NCBI GenBank assembly: GCA_951394045.1
Contig: OX595988.1
Span: 2,867,352 to 2,931,351, forward strand
Direction: 5' to 3'
Length of the DNA stretch: 64,000 nt
From: Nitzschia sp. DOCU1
Taxonomy: Eukaryota > Bacillariophyta > Bacillariophyceae > Bacillariales > Bacillariaceae
In this document: positions 1 through 10,283 of the stretch, piece after piece
Position numbering within the stretch: position 1 is the stretch's first letter
How the letters are laid out: every line of letters begins with the position of its first letter
Position numbers and translations under genes: made by a program
Notes under the pieces: generated by a model
The model's input: the letters and a program-made list of their open reading frames with translations, nothing else
Database searches by the model: none
Told to the model about the DNA's origin: nothing

Positions 1-218
1 GAAAACCGTACTCTAGATACGTGGCGACGGAATTCTAACAATCGCGGAGAAACATCAAGTATCGATCACCGGCCAAGAAGGTCGGAAAAGCCGTCCTGCT
101 AACATCATGATGATCATAAAGCGCTTCCTCGCCTATTCGATCTTTTAATACATACTCTGCTGTCGCTACGATTCTGCTGTGAGCAACTTTGATTGTATAG
201 CAGAGACACTATTTGACC

Positions 219-1544
219 ATGTTTCCTGGACCAGCTTCAAACGAGCAAACTCTGTCGCGCCTAGCCGAGATTGCAGAGGTAGTATCGAGGCAAAACCATG
301 CGGTCACACTAGCACGCTCCATCTCGGCCGGCGACAATGGCTTGAAACACAATCTCGGCGTTCGTCCTGGTGCTCAGGTTGGAGCTGTGGCTTCAGCTCT
401 CGAGAACGGCCTGAAACGCAATCCCACCGTTCGTCCTGGTGTTCAGGTTGGAGCTGTGGCTTCGGCTCTCCGAAAAAGACCCGTTGAAAGGAGCAGCTTC
501 TCTCTCCCTGTGGTGCCTGTTCCTGCCCCGAAACGTGCCAAGGTTGACGCACCACCGTCCTCTCCATCGCGATCGCATCATTCAGGAGATGAAGATGACG
601 AAAGCGAGGATTTGAAAGATGTTCGATTTCGAGAGTACCAGGCTGAAATTTGGTCAGAGAAATTCGAAGATCTCTGTGAATTCCGGCGCCAATACGGGCA
701 TTGCCATGTTCCACACACCTTCACCGAGAACGCCCCCCTTGCCCAATGGGTGAAGAGGCAAAGATATCAGTACAAACTCAAGGCCGAAGGAAAGCGTTCG
801 ACGCTCTCGGATGAACGCGTTCGGCTCTTGAACAACATTGGGTTCATCTGGAACTCTCATGATGTGGTGTGGGAAGAGCGTTGGAATGAGCTTTTGGCGT
901 TCAAGCGAGTGCACGGGCATTGCATCGTTCCATCGAATTACGAGCCTAATGCCCAGCTGGCTGTATGGGTAAAACGTCAACGCCGCCAGTATAAGTTTTA
1001 CCAGGAAAATAAGGCTACCAGTATGACGCCTGAACGCATTGAGAAGCTCAATACTCTAGGATTTGCATGGGATTGCCGCAAGAACAACAATGGTACGAGT
1101 GATGAAGGTGACGGAAATGAAGGAGAAATCCCACTCGCAAGCACCATCTCCACCACCGCAGCCCCGCCAAAAGCAACGGTGCCGTCCACGCCCGCGCTTG
1201 CCCTTCAACCCGTGAATTCGCCCGCGTTGCAAGTAACAAACATTCCTCGCAATGGCCGCGGATTCCCACTTCCAAAGGCGGCCTGGGCGACTGCTGTTAT
1301 CGGTAAGAACATTATTCCTGCCATTACGAATGGCGGAAATACTGTCTCGGCCTTTAAACAACAACAGTACCAAGGTTCTGCCAAAACGACTCCGGTTCCA
1401 CAACCTGCACGAGCATCAGCGACGCCCAAAGCCCCCACCCAAGAAGCAGCGACGACACTGCCAGCCAATTTGCCGTGTGAGTTCTTTTCTTTCAGCCGTA
1501 AGTTTACCAAGTTTCCCAGCATCAAGCTGCCCAACAAAATTTGA
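219..1544 (+). CDS. Helicase-associated (HA) domain protein
   Basis: 441-residue protein. The first ATG (219, context ACCATG) is preferred to an upstream in-frame TTG. Residues about 145-215 and 218-286 are two helicase-associated domains, each with the pattern W..rf..L..F...yGHC.VP......LA.WV..QR.qYK and a closing LN.iGF.W. Such HA repeats, without any helicase motor, are abundant in diatom genomes and are thought to bind nucleic acid; that role is family inference. A short basic run (PAPKRAKVD, near 105-110) could be a nuclear signal. The N-terminus carries a tandem duplication of 23 codons (339-407 and 408-476). The tail is Pro/Ala/Thr-rich and disordered. The 3' end may be spliced: a good donor (GTGAGT at 1477) and acceptor (TTTTCAG ending at 1584) would replace the last residues by YSKRLA and stop at 1604. 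No other gene overlaps. Confidence 0.85.
   Translation: MFPGPASNEQTLSRLAEIAEVVSRQNHAVTLARSISAGDNGLKHNLGVRPGAQVGAVASALENGLKRNPTVRPGVQVGAVASALRKRPVERSSFSLPVVPVPAPKRAKVDAPPSSPSRSHHSGDEDDESEDLKDVRFREYQAEIWSEKFEDLCEFRRQYGHCHVPHTFTENAPLAQWVKRQRYQYKLKAEGKRSTLSDERVRLLNNIGFIWNSHDVVWEERWNELLAFKRVHGHCIVPSNYEPNAQLAVWVKRQRRQYKFYQENKATSMTPERIEKLNTLGFAWDCRKNNNGTSDEGDGNEGEIPLASTISTTAAPPKATVPSTPALALQPVNSPALQVTNIPRNGRGFPLPKAAWATAVIGKNIIPAITNGGNTVSAFKQQQYQGSAKTTPVPQPARASATPKAPTQEAATTLPANLPCEFFSFSRKFTKFPSIKLPNKI
339..476 (+). repeat. In-frame 69-bp tandem duplication
   Basis: Two adjacent 69-bp units (339-407, 408-476) encode the related 23-residue stretches GLK.N..VRPG.QVGAVASAL. The units differ mainly in the middle, so the duplication is not brand new. 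It lies in the disordered N-terminus of the HA-domain protein. Confidence 0.85.
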
Positions 1545-1604
1545 GGGCGCCTTTTCATTGAACGATGATATAAGCAATTTTCAGATAGCAAACGTTTAGC
1601 TTAA

Positions 1605-1924
1605 ATTTATATGGTAGCGTTTGTCGATTAGAGTGGAGCGGATCGTCCTAAAGTTGTGATACCAACAATTTGCTACTTGTTTTGCATTTGTCTTTGTCCA
1701 CAGCGCGTGCAATGCTATTGTCGGAAGCTTAATGCAGCAGTTCCATTTTGAGTGAACGGTGGCAGATTGTATACTGGTTTCAAAGTGAGCATTATTCATG
1801 CCAATTGGATGTGGTTGAGCGTCGTGATTTGGGTGAAATAGGTTGAAATCCTAGGGTATGGGTCAGCGATTCAACACAACTTTGTGCATTGCGCGATTTT
1901 TTATTTGCCCGTATCCTCCATCTT
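1605..1924. other. Intergenic, convergent 3' ends
   Basis: About 320 bp between the 3' ends of the HA-domain gene and the coiled-coil gene. I see no supportable gene or RNA; it presumably holds both 3' UTRs. Confidence 0.5.
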
Positions 1925-4900
1925 CTAGATCTCTACTTTCACGCTCCGCGATGAGCGCATTGACTTTGAACGCGGACCTGTCAACGCTGCCATTCTGCTA
2001 GCGTCTGATTTGAAACTTGCCAGGCTGTCATCCGTATGGGGTCCTAGTATTGTCCGTCCGTGGGAGCTGTCACTCTTCCCCGCAGTATCGAAAAAGTTGC
2101 GAAGCTTTTTTACAGGCGTAGTTTTGGTTGTCGCAACCTGAGACGATTCCGCTTGTGATTTCGCCATTGACAACTGCCCTCGAGTCGATGCTCGTCCCTC
2201 TGCATTTCGATTGGGCGATTGTGATCGGAAATTTCTGAGAATGCTAAAAGGTTTCTTGTGCGTTAGCCCCTTCACGCTGCTTGAATCACCCCTGTTTGAC
2301 CAAATCGGTTCATTTTGACTGTCGTCCGGCACGGGCTCGCTCAGCCTGGGAGCAAGTGTACGCCCTGATCCACCTTTGATCGACTGGAAGCTGGAGGCCC
2401 CGACGTCTCCATTAGGTACGAGACTGGATGCATTCCCAGTCGAAGATGCCATGAATGGCACGGTATCCTCCCCTGGACCTTCTTGAAGCATGTCTACATG
2501 GTCCATAGATTGCGTTGGTGGAGCTGGAGGCGGAGAAGGCGGAGGGAGGTCTAATCCTTCTTGAGGCATGTCTACATGGTCCATAGGTTGCGTTGGTGGA
2601 GCTGGAGGCGGGGAAGGCGGAGGGAGGTCTGATTCTACACTCTTGTCGTAAGAGTACTTCGTTGGTAAGTCTTCCTCGACTCTTCCCATCGGATGTTCCA
2701 CACGATTTAAGAAATCCGAGTCGCGCCAGTGTGGCGAATCCACTTCATCTTGAGCCGATTTTTGCTCCTCGTCCTCCAGTTTTCCAATCGGATGTTCGGC
2801 ACCTTCCAAGGAGTTCGACTCGCCCTTGTGTGACGAATCAACTTGATCTTCAGCCAATCGTTCCTCGCCCGATGTTTGAGTGTCGAACGTATTTTGTTTG
2901 GTTGTGCATAATTCTTGCAGTACTGGAGATCGTACCTGCTCAATTTCGTGCCGAGACTGCTTATCGTCCTTGGAATATGTTTCGATGATAGCAGAGGATT
3001 TGGTTTGGGATTTACTTCCCACCTTTTCTTTTGCGTTGTCTTCGGAGGTTACCTTAACGGTGTCGTTCTTCTTCGTGTCGGCACTACTCGAATGACGAGT
3101 AGCATTCCGAGCCTTGACGGCCTTGTTGTGAACTATTGATCTCCGTGATCTTGATCGCGACTTTAGGCTCGCGATTGATCGGTTATCGTCACCGTCCTTC
3201 TCGTTAGACACTTCGATTGCGCGCGGAATTGATGACATGTCGATGCGGACTCCTGCAGCAATTCGACCTTTCAGTAGTTCTCTCGATGCAAGACGCGGAA
3301 CCTCACGAGCCTGCAACTCAGAACTCTGGTTCTTGACGATCTGGACGTGTTGAAGACGACTCTCAGCTTCTCGTCGAAATTTATCTTGCCAAAAACATTT
3401 CTCAGATGTCACATTTTTAAGGACATGTTCGAGTCGATTTATTTCAAGTCTTGCTTCCTCGGCATTCTTTCTTGCATAATCTAACTCACTTCGGTGCTTC
3501 ATCATCAGATCTTGCCGTGCTTGTACGTACATTTCGTTGCGATACTTCTTTATTCGCTCCTGCGCTGCTTCTTCGTCAGTGAGTCTCGTTTTTCCTTCTG
3601 CTTGCTCAAGAAGGTATGCGAACGCCCTAACCACTTCCTTAAAAAGCTTTTCAGAGGAGCACGCATTCTTGTCATCTGTCCCATCCAATAGGACCGTACT
3701 TGAAGCCTGATGGCACCGTAACTGCTTCATCTCTTCGGAATAGTGCTTGTCAAGATTTTCTTTCACGCACTTGAGGGCTTTGAACATAGCGTCCTGGGTG
3801 CCGCCTAGTTCTAGATTCTCTTGAGATCTTGCAGTGTCTAACTCGACATCAGCTTGGAGATTCGGTCAGACAACACCTTTTTATCTGCCTTGCGATTATC
3901 GACATCATCATTGCGTCACTCACCTGTCAACTTCTGCTGACCGTCGATGGAGGTATCTTTGACTTTCGCCTGTACCGCAGCGTTCAATTCGATCTTCAAC
4001 TCTTCTATTTTCTTCATTGCAGCCTCCAATTCGAGCTTCATCTTTTCAAATTTACTTTCATATGATTTCCTTAATACCCCAAGTCTTTCAGACATTTCAA
4101 CTTCTTTGATGTGCTTCATTTCCGCTTTAGTGTTTTCAACAGCAGTTTCGACCGCCATTTTGGACTCAATTTTGAGTTTCTCAACCTCCTGTTCCAGAGC
4201 TGCGAGTTGTCGTCGCCCAGTTTCCATGTACTCAGCAGCCTGCCGCCCCGCCTCCACAATCGCAGCATCTTTTTCCTTTATCAAGGCGACAGTCTCCTCC
4301 CTATACATTGTTCTCATCTCAATAATCTTTTGATTCATTTTTTTATCGTAGAGCTTCATGTCCGATTTGTGTTCTTCGTCAGTTTGCTCGATCTCAATCA
4401 TAAATTGCTCCTGATTCTCCCGAAGAATCTTGACTTCTTTCTCAAACTGATTCAACTTCATATGAACATCGTCCGCTGGATCGGCAGAAGGCGTCTTTTG
4501 TTGAATGTCCGCCAATTTTTCTTCCTTTTGCACAGGTTCAGGAGCCTTGTTCATCTCTGTACTACTGCTTTTGCTACTCCCGCTGTTGAGTATGTCTGAG
4601 AGGCTCACGTCTAGTTCTTGTTCCAAATCCCTGAGCAGGTTTTCGATGTCCTCAGCTCCTGCTGGTACAAGCGGTGACTGTGGATGACTTCTTTCTGCTG
4701 ACGAACTGCTCTCATTTTCGGCCACACCCAACAGCAGAATATCAGAGACGAGTCTCATCCTCCCTTTTGGCCTTTGAAATTCATTCACCGACCCACAGGA
4801 GAATGTTGAAGCATCCTGATTATAGAGATGGTTTGAGTTATTTGTTTCCGGTTTACTGCGCATCGAATCACTTTCTTCCAAAAAGGCGTCGCCTAACGCT

Positions 4901-5304
4901 GCCATGTGACGCATTTCGCTCCGTTCGCTATCTGTGTGCGATGCACCGCTTCTCAAGACGCTGACGAAACCATCGCGTTCTTCTTCTTCTTCTGAGCTAC
5001 TCTTGCTTATACAGTCTAGAGTTCTCATTGTGTATCTCCCAATCTGATTTTTTCCCGATGTCTTCTTCGTCTTCTTTTCGGCTTTGGAATGCCGCGGAGA
5101 GATGGCATTAACAACCAACGGTACTCCAGCCACATTGTTTTTATCATGGTAAATGGATCCGAGACCGGAAAACACTGACGATTCATCCGTAGTGCTATTC
5201 TGCAATGGGTCAGAAAGGGTCTGGCGAATGCAGTCTTCATAGGCACAAGGCACGGTCGTCCTCGCCACTCGCATCGATTGTGATGCCTTACTGTGGTCCT
5301 TCAT
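1925..5304 (-). CDS. Large coiled-coil, low-complexity protein (2 exons)
   Basis: Two exons on the minus strand, 5304-3924 and 3852-1925, joined across a 71-nt intron (donor GTGAGT, acceptor CTCCAAG). The joint is in phase 1 and reads continuously (..KLT-A-DVELDTA..), giving about 1102 residues. The start ATG at 5304 is the first in the frame. The N-terminal 250 residues are Ser/acidic-rich. Residues about 265-460 form a long Lys/Glu/Leu heptad coiled coil that resumes over the first 160 residues of exon 2. The rest is Ser/Lys/Arg-rich and disordered, with a proline-rich segment duplicated in tandem (26 codons, 2478-2633) and a second, looser duplication around EHP[IM]G[KR][LV]E. No catalytic motif is visible. 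A cytoskeletal or scaffold role is a guess from the coiled coil alone. Confidence 0.75.
2478..2633 (-). repeat. 78-bp tandem duplication, proline-rich coding repeat
   Basis: Two 78-bp units (2478-2555, 2556-2633), nearly identical, each encode a 26-residue segment with DLPPPSPPPAPPTQ.MDHVD in the coiled-coil protein. PPPSPPPAPP is the kind of stretch bound by SH3, WW or profilin partners; that is inference. Confidence 0.85.
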
Positions 5305-6200
5305 TGTTCAAAGAGAGTGACCAATTGGCAAACTGGTAAAACAATCTATCACCAATAGTCGATGTTACAACGTGCACGGCCAATGAAGTCAAGAAAGTAG
5401 CGTGACACGTCTTGCACCACTACCATGCTCGCATTTTGTAGGTTGCAAAATCTACCTTTTCTCACATCGCTCAACCTCCCAACATGTCACGCACATCATC
5501 CCGCCTCGCTCATCGCTAAGAACGATAATGAACAGTGATGGGGATTTGAGAATTAAAATATTAAGGACGTATATGTATATATTTATGGAGATTAGGAAGA
5601 AAAGCATGACGGGCGTGCGAAAAATAAGAATACCGGCCGTCGGAGAGGACAATAATTTATATGCCCTTGAAGCATCTGACCTACTACAGTACGATCCCAG
5701 TATACCCGTACGTACTCCCTGGTACGAGACTATTTTTTTTTTCAAAGGTACGTATCATACGTACTATAAGCTTTTGGATATGACTTCGTTGTGAGACGCC
5801 TACTACAGGAAGTAGAGAGGTTTTGGCAGGCAGCGTTTGGATGCTACCGGTAGTCCTATTTCTATTCTCTACTCAGTAAAAATTGATGAGTAAGCCGTCT
5901 CCTCCCCTTCGAGCCGTTAGTAATACCGTAGCCGGCATGCCATCTGCTCTCAGTCATGGAAAGGAGATGAGTAGGGATTGGTCGATTCCGCCGGCCATTT
6001 TCTTCTGTGGATGTGCTTCATGATGTTAGATCCCTGGTATCCTCATGTCTTGTTGGCCAGGTGTCTTAGAGGCCGCAATTTCTACAGCGGTGCTGATGCT
6101 GTAATAGTAGTGGTTTTAAATAATAGGACGAAACGGTAGAGTTAACTTACAAGAATCAGGACGACGACCACATCAAACTAGCACAAATTGCCGTGACCAT
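5305..6200. other. Intergenic region without a supportable gene
   Basis: Nearly 900 bp between the 5' end of the coiled-coil gene and the 3' end of the amidase gene. Reading frames here are short, start at non-ATG codons and have no recognisable composition. It contains ACGTACGT-like and GTACGTA motifs around 5705-5765 and a perfect palindrome CTACCGGTAG at 5844-5853 that recurs at 7952 and 34486. Confidence 0.5.
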
Positions 6201-7522
6201 CTACATCAAATTGAGCTCGTGCGCCAACTCCTTGATATCCTCTTCTTCCTCCCGAGGGGCGGGGATTCCGGCAACAGGGCAGCATCTAACTCCAATAGTT
6301 GACCTAGTCACCTTCTCAGCCATGAGTTGTGCGGCCCTTGGATCGGTGACCCAGGTGTTGTAGAACTCAAATGGGCATTCGACTACCCCCTTTTCACCGT
6401 CGCCATTTGCATAGACTCCAGTATATCCACGATGGGTGAGCTTAAAGAGCTGATTTTGAGACTGATCGTTGGCTCTGGCATCTCGAATTCCGGAAATCGA
6501 AAGCTGCGCGTACTGGATACCATTGTCCTCCGTTCCACATTCACCGAGGGTGCGTCCATCGGCCCCGATTAGCGCCGAGTGTCCCTGAAAATACAAGTGT
6601 GTCAGATCAGAAGACGGTTATGGATATTGAATAGAACGGTGGGAGCTCTGAACTTACAAAGTAAGTGTACACGCCGTCGAAACCAGATGCATTCGCCACA
6701 GCAACGTAAACTTGGTTGCACCAAGCCATTGTTTTCGAAACTTGGATTTGTTGCTCTTTAGCGGGATACCTGAAAGATTTGGGCAGAAACAATGTAAGTA
6801 TCGCTCGAGTATAGCAGATGGGTAGCGAGGGGAGTCTTCTACTCACATGTATCCCTGGGGGCGAACGATTAACTCAGCACCTCTCATCGCACAATCTCTC
6901 CAGATTTCAGGATAATTTCCATCATCGCAGATGATCAAGCTCACTTTCATACCCTTTGGGCCCTCAGTGACAATGGTACCAAGATTTCCAGGTGTCCAAC
7001 CTTCAATGGGAGTCCAAGGTAGAAGCTTCCTGTATTTCTGGACAATTTCTCCCTTGTCGTTGATGAGAACACAAGTATTGTATGGATTCTTCTTGGGGTG
7101 CTCTTCGTGTTGTTCTCCGGTCACCGAGAAGACACCCCAAACGCCAGCTTCACGACAAGCAGCCCCAAATTTATCGGTCAGCGGCCCAGGAATTTTGCAA
7201 GCCGTGTCAAACATTTCTTGTCGATCGTACATGATGCCCTAGTAGATAAAACAACCGTGCCAGTGGTGAGACCAAACGACGGAAGGAGGAGGTCCAGATA
7301 TAGCGACGAGAACCAGCCAGCAACCCATACCATGGTGGAGTATTCAGGAAAGACAATCATGTCCATGCCTGGTAAACCCAATTTGACTCCCTTGACAATT
7401 TCGCAGAGTTTGTCAGCATTCTTCATCACGTCTTCCATCGTGTGCAACCTGGGCATAGGATACTGAAAGACACAAACTCCGACGGTGTCGGGAGAGCTTG
7501 AGATGTCGCCATGACGAGCCAT
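6201..7522 (-). CDS. amiE: Aliphatic amidase (AmiE type, 4 exons)
   Basis: Carbon-nitrogen hydrolase that hydrolyses short aliphatic amides to the acid and ammonia. Exons on the minus strand are 7522-7331, 7238-6847, 6769-6658 and 6584-6201. All introns are GT-AG (donors GTATGG, GTGAGT, GTAAGT) and keep frame, giving 359 residues against about 345 for bacterial AmiE. The nitrilase-superfamily triad is present: Glu60 in FPEYST, Lys135 in KYRKLLPW and Cys168 in [13 protein letters not shown]. The whole length follows the AmiE subfamily, including the N-terminal [13 protein letters not shown] block and the C-terminal tail. No signal or transit peptide is evident, so it is probably cytosolic. The close match to bacterial AmiE together with three introns suggests an old bacterial acquisition. 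Formamidase (AmiF) is the main alternative. Confidence 0.92.
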
Positions 7523-8167
7523 GTTGATTCAAACGTAAAGTTTCTTGAAAGGACTAAAATGCGTCGAGTATCTCAATTGACTTTTCAGTTTTGTGAAGAG
7601 ATGGACGAAGAGTTTCGACGACAAAATGAATGCGTCGTCAGGATTTTGGATCTTTTTCTGACGAATGCTACGAGGCCTCATCTTTTTGCGCAGTGCTCTT
7701 CCCTCCGCTCGCTTGGGAAGTTTGACGGACACATGACGCAAACGCCGAGATATTTTGGGAAGTTTGACGGAACGTGGGTAACGAATAGCCAACCATACGA
7801 CGTCATCCGTGTGACTTCGTATCAGTGTATGTATGATAGTAACCTTACCTACACTTATGTCACGGAATCGACTATTTGCAGCTAGAACTACATTGCAACA
7901 CACCAAGAATTCAACTATTGTAAGTTTTGATCCCAGCATGCTATCGGTATACTACCGGTAGTTTCAGATGTCCGCAGTAAGGCAAATACAGCGATCCCTG
8001 CGTCGGAATCCACACCTATTGAATGACCGGCTGTGACGAACTCTGACCTCGCTGCTGTAAGGTTGTGGATGAAAATGTGATCTCATGGGCTCCCACGGCC
8101 ACTCCTTAAATCCTTTAGCAGTCTCCACCCAAGGGGCAAAAACCAATGATCTAACTCGACTCCATGA
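7523..8167. other. Intergenic region with a 17-bp direct repeat
   Basis: About 645 bp upstream of the amidase start and downstream of the methyltransferase stop. A 17-bp direct repeat (TTGGGAAGTTTGACGGA) occurs at 7713-7729 and 7755-7771, and a CTACCGGTAG palindrome at 7952-7961. Open frames on both strands look like chance. The repeat could be a regulatory site of the amidase gene, but this is untested. Confidence 0.5.
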
Positions 8168-10093
8168 TTATTTCCTTCCACTCAGAAGCTGCCAAAGTAG
8201 GATGCCTCCAGTAACACTGACATTCAGCGAGTCTACACCTTGTTCGTCTTCCGATTTCGATCCGTCCATGCCTGAAGGAATTCGTACAAACTCTGTGCAT
8301 GCCTTGGCTACCAAACTGCGCAGCCCGTACCCCTCTGACCCCAGTACTAGCAGTACGGGACGATCGTCTTCCTCTGTACTCACAGGCAGATCCTGCAAAT
8401 CATACAAAGGCATGGTCTCAGCGCCTTCATCGTCTGCCGTGGTGCTCGGCACAGACGACGACGCGCCAATGATTCGAAATCCATCCTCCTTGGCCTGATT
8501 CAACGTCCGCGGTAGGTTGCTTGTACTATAAACAGTCGCCAGTTCCAAAGCTCCCGCACTTGCCGCGCTGACGACAGGACTCGGCGGCGCCGAGTTTTTG
8601 GCACACACCAAGACGCCCATTTTCTTGCCTTGTCCCAAGAAGTATGCCGATCGCAACAATGCTCCCAAATTTTGCGGATCTACAACTTCATCCAACACCA
8701 ACCAAATCGATGGCGCAGCAGCATCCTCGTCGGGTCGGGGAATACGCGAAAGCGATTCAAAATACAGCTTGCCACAACGTAAAACAAAGCCCTAGCAGTA
8801 GTAAAGTAACGAATATAACAAGTGAGGCATCGTTTCTAGTAGGCAGCCAGCCAGAACAACCAACGATTCCAAGGAAGAACGTACCTGATGAGGTCTATTG
8901 CCTGATAGTGTATTCAAAATACCCTTGTCGACTTGTACCACGGGGACATTTCGTTCTTCGGCCAGCGCCAGTACTCGTTCCGCATCGGAAGCCTTTTGAC
9001 CCCGTCGTGTTGTTGTCGATTGTTCTTGAACAAAGAGATAGGGACGAAATTGGGCTTGAGGTTTTGGTGGCTCCCGTTGTTGCTGTTGTTCTTCTTCTGC
9101 TTCTTCGTCCTCTTCATTGTCCAACCAGGCTCCACGTTCTTGGCTGGTCGTTAAATCACGACGATTGGCTTGAAGTGCATTCAAAACCGAAGAAAGTCCG
9201 TACAAGTGCACAAATCCTGCCGCTTCCAAGCCATTCATATTAATGGCACGTGTTCCCGAAGGTCTGTTGCTGGTCTTGCTAAATTTGTTATTGTCTGACG
9301 ACGAAAAGGAAGAGGGTCTTCCCCCTCGACTGCCACCGCCACCAAAACGCGATGGAGAAGTATTTGATTCGCGGCGGCGAGGTGAGGATGCAAAGTCACG
9401 ATCGTTTCGAAAATAACTGCTTCTCTCGCTTCCTCGTTCGGATCCTCGATTACTACCACCACCTCTGCTCGGCGACGAACGCGCGGCTCGAGGTTTGGGA
9501 GTATAGCTAGCATCCCATCCATCACCATCACTTTCTCTCTTGTTTGACTTGGATGTGGAAGGTGGAGCTCCCCAGTCATCATTGTCATCCCATCCATTGC
9601 TCTTGTTGGATGGTGCATTGTCGGATCCTCCTCGTTGTCGAATCCGACGTCCCTGCGTATCTTCTTCCAAGGTACTAAAGAGTCGACTGATTGAAGATGT
9701 CAGCAATACTCGTTGCGAATGACGGACAGGAGCCACAAAGGCTTGACAACGACCCAGCAACATGGACATTGTCATTATTACGACCAACCACCTAGCGACA
9801 ATTCGGATTTTTTCACAACGACAACGACGACAAGGTTTAGTCGTACAATTCCGCATGCCGTCTTCTTCTTCTTTGATTCGTTTCGTATCTTGTGTAGTGT
9901 CCAAAAGAAAGTATTGCCGATGGTGATGGTGACGATGAATGATGGCGGAGGAGATGATGGAAGGTTGCTGCCTTTGTGGTTGTTCTTTCTCGTCGGCACC
10001 TTTTTTTCTTTGATGGCCGTTGTGCGATATCCTTTTGGTGGTTGTTGGATGTGATGTGATGCCAAAGTCTTGCTTTGCCCGTCTTTGGGTCAT
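8168..10093 (-). CDS. Plastid-type SpoU/TrmH rRNA 2'-O-methyltransferase (2 exons)
   Basis: Exons 10093-8885 and 8791-8168 join in phase 0 across a 93-nt intron (donor GTACGT, acceptor ACTGCTAG). The C-terminal half is a SpoU (SPOUT) methylase: motif 1 LDEVVDPQNLGALLRSA, motif 2 LVLGSEGYGLR and motif 3 SLNVSVTGGILLWQLL form the knotted SAM site. An N-terminal substrate-binding region precedes it (LYGLSSVLNALQANRRDL), as in RlmB and MRM1. The first ATG of the frame is at 10093, but Met80 (ATG at 9856) is the better start. It opens a hydrophobic signal peptide ending CQAFVAP, the diatom bipartite plastid-targeting motif. From there the protein is 531 residues, with an Arg/Ser/Gly-rich linker of about 150 residues. 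Likely role: ribose methylation of plastid large-subunit rRNA. Confidence 0.88.
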
Positions 10094-10283
10094 GGGCTAC
10101 ACTTCTTATAGTACCTACGTACATACCTAACTACCGCATTTGAAACTCAATCTGCCGGTCGGTCTCGTCATTGTCATTTTGACCATGGCCACATGCCGCT
10201 GAAAGCACTCTTATTAACGAAGCGCCCTCCTAACAGCTCGAAACAGCAGTCTTGCTATCATCGTCACTATTATTATTGTTATT

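Noticed and set aside
1..218. Possible gene entering from the left edge
   Set aside because: No continuous protein-like frame reaches into the window.
7529..7939. Open frames on both strands upstream of the amidase
   Set aside because: Both strands are open over the same stretch, the starts are weak, and there is no recognisable protein.
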